Below, one piece after another: positions 59,300 through 64,000 of a stretch of DNA of 64,000 nucleotides (its first letter is position 1; each line of letters starts with the position of its first letter). Below the pieces are notes generated by a model that was not told where the DNA came from, searched no databases, and was given only the letters and a program-made list of their open reading frames with translations. The stretch is from Brachynemurus nebulosus (Eukaryota > Arthropoda > Insecta > Neuroptera > Myrmeleontidae), in the NCBI GenBank assembly GCA_035578155.1, contig JAPWDM010000007.1:33268413-33332412 (forward strand), read 5' to 3'. The translations under genes were made by a program, and so were the position numbers.

Positions 59300-61161
59300 T
59301 ATATATAGTATTTGTTTACATGTTATTTTTTTTTTTAATATTCGTGAGACCAATACATACGCAGACCATACGTTGGAGCCAACATTACCTCCGGCAAACA
59401 ATTGTGCATCCTGAGACCTTTAAAACACTCCCGCAAGGTGCGTCACTGTTCCTCATATCTCCATATTTGTTTGTTCCCTTATATTGGCACTAAATACGCT
59501 TAGTTATTAGACCGTTGTGATTTATATTTAAGTTAGCTAATCATAATTATATTTGTCTTAGCCCCCCCCCTACATCGTATAATTGTAATTATGTATAATA
59601 ACAGGGCCATTTCTGACCAAGATAAGGGTTCAATCATGAATAAATAATCAATGCAATTAATGTCTTACAAGACTGAATTTTAAAAAAACAAAATAGCTAC
59701 TGTGGAAATTATATTTTGTATTTTTATGCGCAGTGGGCGTGGCTTGCAACGTAAAAATACTTCATATTTCCAGTATTCGTGGTCAAAATTTAGATGATAT
59801 TGTAAAAAAAAATAAAATTGTAACACTTTTCAGTTTAATTTAGACTCCACGATATTTAATATCACATTAAAATGTTGATTCGGCACAAAATATTAGCTTA
59901 AAAGTATTAATTTTCGTAAACGTCCAAGCGCTGTTTATATTTTGCGCCCGGCGCAAATCAACATTTTACTGAAATAAGAAAAAAAAAATTAGAAAAAAAA
60001 TTATATTCGCACATAGAAAAAACGAATTTAGCCCGAATTTTTTAAATGGTGGGATCAAATTTTTTTGATTTTGTTTCTTTATGCTAATGCAAATCTCACA
60101 AGGAGCCATTCTTAAATCCTCCTTGGCTATGCCAAAGTATTTAGTTAATAATTTAGTTTTAAATTTTTTGATTTTTGACGTGTTCACGTTAAAAACTGAC
60201 CGACCCTTTTTTTTTATTTGCACTTACAGAAATTATTCAAGAGCTATTAATGCCCAAGTAATTTTTTCTTTTTAGATATAGTGCCAAAACTTAACCGTAG
60301 TTGAACCGTGCTTAATTTAAGTTACTTAATTTTTTTTTTGTTTCGTTAATTGGACATTAATATTTTTGAGTGATTTACAACTGAAAAGTATTAGGTAACA
60401 AATAGGAATAATTTTTGCCTTATTTTATACTAAAATAGTTAAATTTTTAAAGAATAAATAGGTTGTTGCGATATGGGGCCGATTTAAAATCGTGCTTCCA
60501 TTATTTGTAGTAAAAAATTACCATTTCTAGATCTTAATTTAAAAAAAAAAAATTATTTGTACAGTGTATTTTTATTGCTACACTGAGAAAAATTATTTTC
60601 CAATTTTTACGTACACTATACGGTAATAGAAATTTTTGTGATGATATTTAAAATAACTTAAATGAATCGATTGTGTTGAGATCAATCAATCAGAGAATAC
60701 CAGATCAATATTGATCGATTCATTGCGATTTAAAAATGAAAGTATTATTTTTCAAAATATTATTATAGAAATAATTTATTTGGTGGAATGAGTAGGCGCT
60801 AGTCGAATTGTAGTGAGTTTTATAAAAATGATGGAAACACAAATAATATTTAAATGAAAATTTATTCAAAATATGTACTTATTATATGTAAAAAAAAATA
60901 AAGAAGTTTTACTGTAAATATATATTTTATTGTTTTGACTCATATTTTTGCCATTTGATCCAATTCATTAAAACGTAATTCCTTCATTTTTAGAATTTTG
61001 TAGTCAAGAATTACAGAAATGTTTAATTCTTTTAACTATGGAGATTAGACAAGGAAACGAAACTCAATGTTATGAAGATTAGACAAGGAGTTGAAACTCA
61101 GTGTATTCAAAAAAGTGTCCAAATCAAAGATGGCACTCGTGTTCGTCGAATACGAAAGCGG
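59300..61161. other. No gene seen
   Basis: AT-rich intergenic sequence. A small tandem repeat of about 41 bp lies at 61035-61105 (GAAGATTAGACAAGGA twice). No exon or element ends. Confidence 0.45.
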
Positions 61162-61163
61162 TA

Positions 61164-61550
61164 CAGTACTTATTCTCAAATGGAAACGCGAGCTTCTATA
61201 TTATCTTTGTTAGCTTTTGAATAGAATCTTCTGGAATCTTTTTAAATGTTCAACTCAGTTATAAAGTGGGTTTTTCGATCGTTTTTAAAATAAACTTAAC
61301 AATTTTTTTTTGCGTCGCATCATTTATATTGTATATTATATAATTCGGTGACGTCATTATGTAAAATCGGAGTTAGTACCATTGGATATCCGCCGTATAA
61401 AGTAATTTAAACTAGAAGAGTTTATTTTATACATAGGTAATTTCTATGTATTTCCTTATTATTAAATATCATCAACCGACATTGATGATTCTCAAATGGA
61501 AACACTCACTTCCCCAGTCCCGGTGTGTTTCCATTTGAGAATAAGTACTG
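61164..61550. mobile_element. 387-bp MITE with CAGTACTTATTCTCAAATGG ends
   Basis: The ends are a 24-bp perfect inverted pair beginning CAGTACTTATTCTCAAATGG, with TA at 61162-61163 and 61551-61552. A further copy of ATTCTCAAATGGAAAC lies inside near 61488. Tc1/mariner type. Confidence 0.9.
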
Positions 61551-61807
61551 TAGTTACATTCTGTTTTATTCGTTTTATGTTACTATATTCGCTATATTCA
61601 CATCAGTATTTTGAGATTATTAACGCCACGAGTGGTAAAAAAAGAAAGCCCTTATATTTACCATTTTCCTGACCAATTTTGTCAATTCCTCTCATATGAG
61701 TTAGATCTCCATCTTATAATACTCCATTCCTTAGACATAAAGGACGTAAAGGTGCCATTTTGTTTTTCAGTTGAAATGAAACAAACCAGGTAGTGCTATA
61801 TAAAAAG

Positions 61808-61813
61808 TTTATT
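61808..61813 (-). promoter_or_regulatory. Candidate polyadenylation signal, PEBP gene
   Basis: AATAAA on the minus strand, 82 nt past the stop codon. Confidence 0.4.
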
Positions 61814-61894
61814 TGTTAAAAATTACTACAAATTGAGTAATTACACAACTGATTCGAGTCCAGTTATAAAAATTTTTCCTCTACGCGATTAAAA

Positions 61895-63948
61895 TTACAA
61901 ATTAAATCCTAACTGTTTATGAATCGCCGGAACTGAATCATCATACTGCGCCTGATAGAAATTGCCAGCCACTGGATTACCTAAATTATACTTTTTGGCG
62001 AAATCTCGCGTCGAAAAGTTTTCCCGACCACTTGCAGTTCTAAAAAAAAAAAAAATCATAAACAAATAATAACTCAATCTCAAAAAAGTTGATCAGTTTA
62101 AGGGGGACCACTAGTGTGACCGCCTGAAAAAAAGATGATTTTTGGGAATTTTTTTAAGGAAAACTACTGTATGGAATGTTTTAATATTTTAAGTATATAA
62201 AAATAATAGCTATAAAAAAAGTTTCATTGAGAAAACATCACTCAGAACGCTCAAAACTTAGAAATTTCCTTAGAAGTTGCTTCTGTAAACGAGATAAAGC
62301 ATTAATTTACACGTAGAAACATTTTATTTCAATTTTATAATATTATGAAAATTTTGAAAAATACATGTGTAAAAAAATTAAATGATGCAATAATTTATAT
62401 TCCTATGCAATGTGTTGATTAAATGCTTAAAAGTCGTTAAAAAGTATTTTTATCAAAGAAAATTATTACAGTAATTGTGTAAGTTTCTTACTGTCACGTG
62501 ATTTTGATTCACATTATGCATTTTAATGGCCATTTTTTACAAACCGCATAAAAAAAATCGGGCAAAAAAGAAACCGCACAAAAAAAGAGTTCAGCTGTAT
62601 TCGTTGATATTATGATATATATTAAATTCATGATAAAATTTTTAGACCAAAAAAATGAAAATTCAGTGAGTTGTTATTCGCGATCTCCTAAGGCTCCAAA
62701 AAAAAAGTTCCCCCACTGCTGCAGTGATAGTGACCTTTACAGTGCTTGAAATCAAAAAAACCAAAAAGCCTATTAAAAAACAAGTTGAAATTTTAAAAAA
62801 TGGCGGAGTTTTTTAAAAAAAGTTTCAAAATTTGCGCGAAAATTTGATGATTTTTGGCCTGCAAAAATTACATTTGTTATTCGATCGGAAAACTGGAGAT
62901 TCATGGCACGAAGAAACATATAGGTATAAAAGAAGCTGCAATAAGAATCAAATCGATCGGATGATTTATCTTCGAGTTATAAGTGCAGCAAATTTGAAAA
63001 ATATAGTTTTTCTTTACCTTTTAGTTTTAATCACTGAGAATTTTTACTAAAATTACTTACGATGTACTCACTATAACGGTCATACTAAAACTAGGTGAGT
63101 CGTTTAAATGTGCCAGGGTCTAGCTGCTCCACAACATGTGACTGACAGCCACGTCCAGAAACTCTCGAACTATCAACCTTCATACATTTTACAATACCTT
63201 AAAATTAACAATGAAAATCAGAATTCGCTCTTCGGATGGCTGTAACTCAAAAACTATTTGAGATATACACTTGAAATTTTAGTATGTTATTTTTAAAGGC
63301 ATAGACTATCGAAATATGCAAAAAAAATTTCCAGTTTTTTCAAAATGTCACACTAGTGGTTCCCCTTAACTATATATTTAAACTCACAAATTATTCAAAT
63401 GTTCCATTTCAAAATGGATACCATTATGCGGTTGTTCATAAATTAAAAACGTGTAACGATGCAGTTGCGTATCCTTTGGCGGGCCCGATGGGACGAATTC
63501 AACCAGTGTCTCTCCGTCGCCAACGTTACCATTCGGAATATTCGCGACCAGCCAGTGACACCATTCGCGCATTATCGGATTCGATCGACTTGGTGCGTCC
63601 GGATCGGTCATAATTAGCGTGTATTGTTTACCGGATTCTGAGGACCAGTGCACAGTGGGTGGATCGTGCACTTCAGTGGGCGTTAATTCGTTACCCAAAT
63701 TGGCTTCCTGTCCACTTGGAAATGTCACCTATTTTTTTTTTTTAGTACCTACTAAAAATGTTCCAAAAAATGAGTGAAAAACATTTACGTACCTGGGCCT
63801 TGTCGATTGGTGCAACGTCTAGTATGTCCGGAACAATTTCAAGTCTTTGAAATGACTCGGCCAGATTTTCCGCACTTATTTTCAGCACAAACACAACACT
63901 AACCACATACAAGGAAAGGATACGATTTATTTTGATCATTTTCGACAT
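61895..63948 (-). CDS. Secreted phosphatidylethanolamine-binding protein (PEBP), complete, three exons
   Basis: Exons 63948-63793, 63728-63388 and 62039-61895 (stop TAA) join in phase to 213 residues. Residues 1-26 are a signal peptide (hydrophobic [16 protein letters not shown], cleavage likely before ENLAES), so this is an extracellular insect PEBP of the antennal/haemolymph kind. PEBP fold landmarks: [10 protein letters not shown] (63-72), the ligand-site DPDAPSR (94-100), [12 protein letters not shown] (106-117), [18 protein letters not shown], and C-terminal [13 protein letters not shown] and [10 protein letters not shown]. The first of the usual two histidines in EWHHW is Cys109 here; the second, lining the ligand pocket, is kept. 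Lipid binding is known for the family, but the ligand here is unknown. Start at 63948; Met4 is a weaker alternative. Confidence 0.95.
62102..63365. mobile_element. 1.26-kb TTAA-flanked element filling PEBP intron 2
   Basis: TTAA at 62098-62101 and 63366-63369. The ends GGGGGACCACTAGTGTGAC and inverse GTCACACTAGTGGTTCCCC form a 19-bp pair with one mismatch. It contains a partial TACAG-family copy at about 62200-62597. Without it the intron would be about 80 bp. No coding frame. Confidence 0.88.
62200..62597. mobile_element. TACAG-family DNA element, copy C (left end missing)
   Basis: From AGCTATAAAAAAAGTTTCAT it follows the other copies through GCATTAATTTACACG and AAATGATGCAATAA to the right end (CGCACAAAAAAAGAGTTCAG then CTG, TA). 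It preserves the uninterrupted TTAA target used by element E in copy A. Nested in the TTAA element of the PEBP intron. Confidence 0.78.
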
Positions 63949-64000
63949 TTTCGTTCCAATCTTTAGTGATCAGGGAATCAATTTATTATGGAATACAGAT

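Noticed and set aside
1..64000. Autonomous transposons or retrotransposons
   Set aside because: No frame resembles reverse transcriptase, integrase or a DDE transposase, and no long terminal repeats were seen. All mobile elements listed are non-autonomous.

Overview
This is AT-rich animal nuclear DNA, almost certainly from an insect. Three spliced genes are recognisable, each with GT-AG introns whose phases join exactly. They sit in a matrix of short non-autonomous transposons, tandem repeats and microsatellites. No transposase, reverse transcriptase, rRNA or tRNA gene was recognised, and no open frame outside the three genes looks like a known protein. The species cannot be named from the sequence alone.

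Layout. 1-3211: a satellite of about 405-bp monomers ending in a long (TA)n tract. 3212-6607: sparse sequence, a 166-bp tandem repeat and a small TA-flanked MITE (short non-autonomous transposon). 6608-10521: a 1178-bp tandem array that begins and ends with copies of one inverted-repeat element. 10522-27840: dispersed MITEs, including hAT-like elements with 8-bp target duplications, TTAA-flanked piggyBac-like elements and a three-deep nest at 15965-18119. 27903-31456, minus strand: the 3' part of a Cys-loop anion-channel gene of pHCl/GluCl type. 31671-48635: foldback elements, hAT-like copies, Helitron-like elements with a conserved 3' hairpin, and more TTAA elements. 50408-58404, plus strand: a complete six-exon P5B-type ATPase (ATP13A2-like), predicted 1450 residues. 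61895-63948, minus strand: a complete three-exon secreted PEBP gene of 213 residues. The last 50 bases are flank.

The genes form no operon and show no shared pathway. Their common feature is intron history. Undisturbed introns are 64-75 bp (one is 111 bp). Four longer introns each hold one MITE sitting 8-25 nt inside the 5' splice site, and removing it with its target duplication leaves about 55-80 bp. One MITE target duplication copies the 5' splice site of ATP13A intron 5.

The strongest unusual signals are twelve TTAA-bounded elements with nine kinds of ends and no visible transposase, the chimeric MITEs inside the 1178-bp array, the covarying terminal hairpin of the Helitron-like family, and the four-monomer higher-order periodicity of the satellite. 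All rest on reading repeats by eye. No alignment or database search was run.
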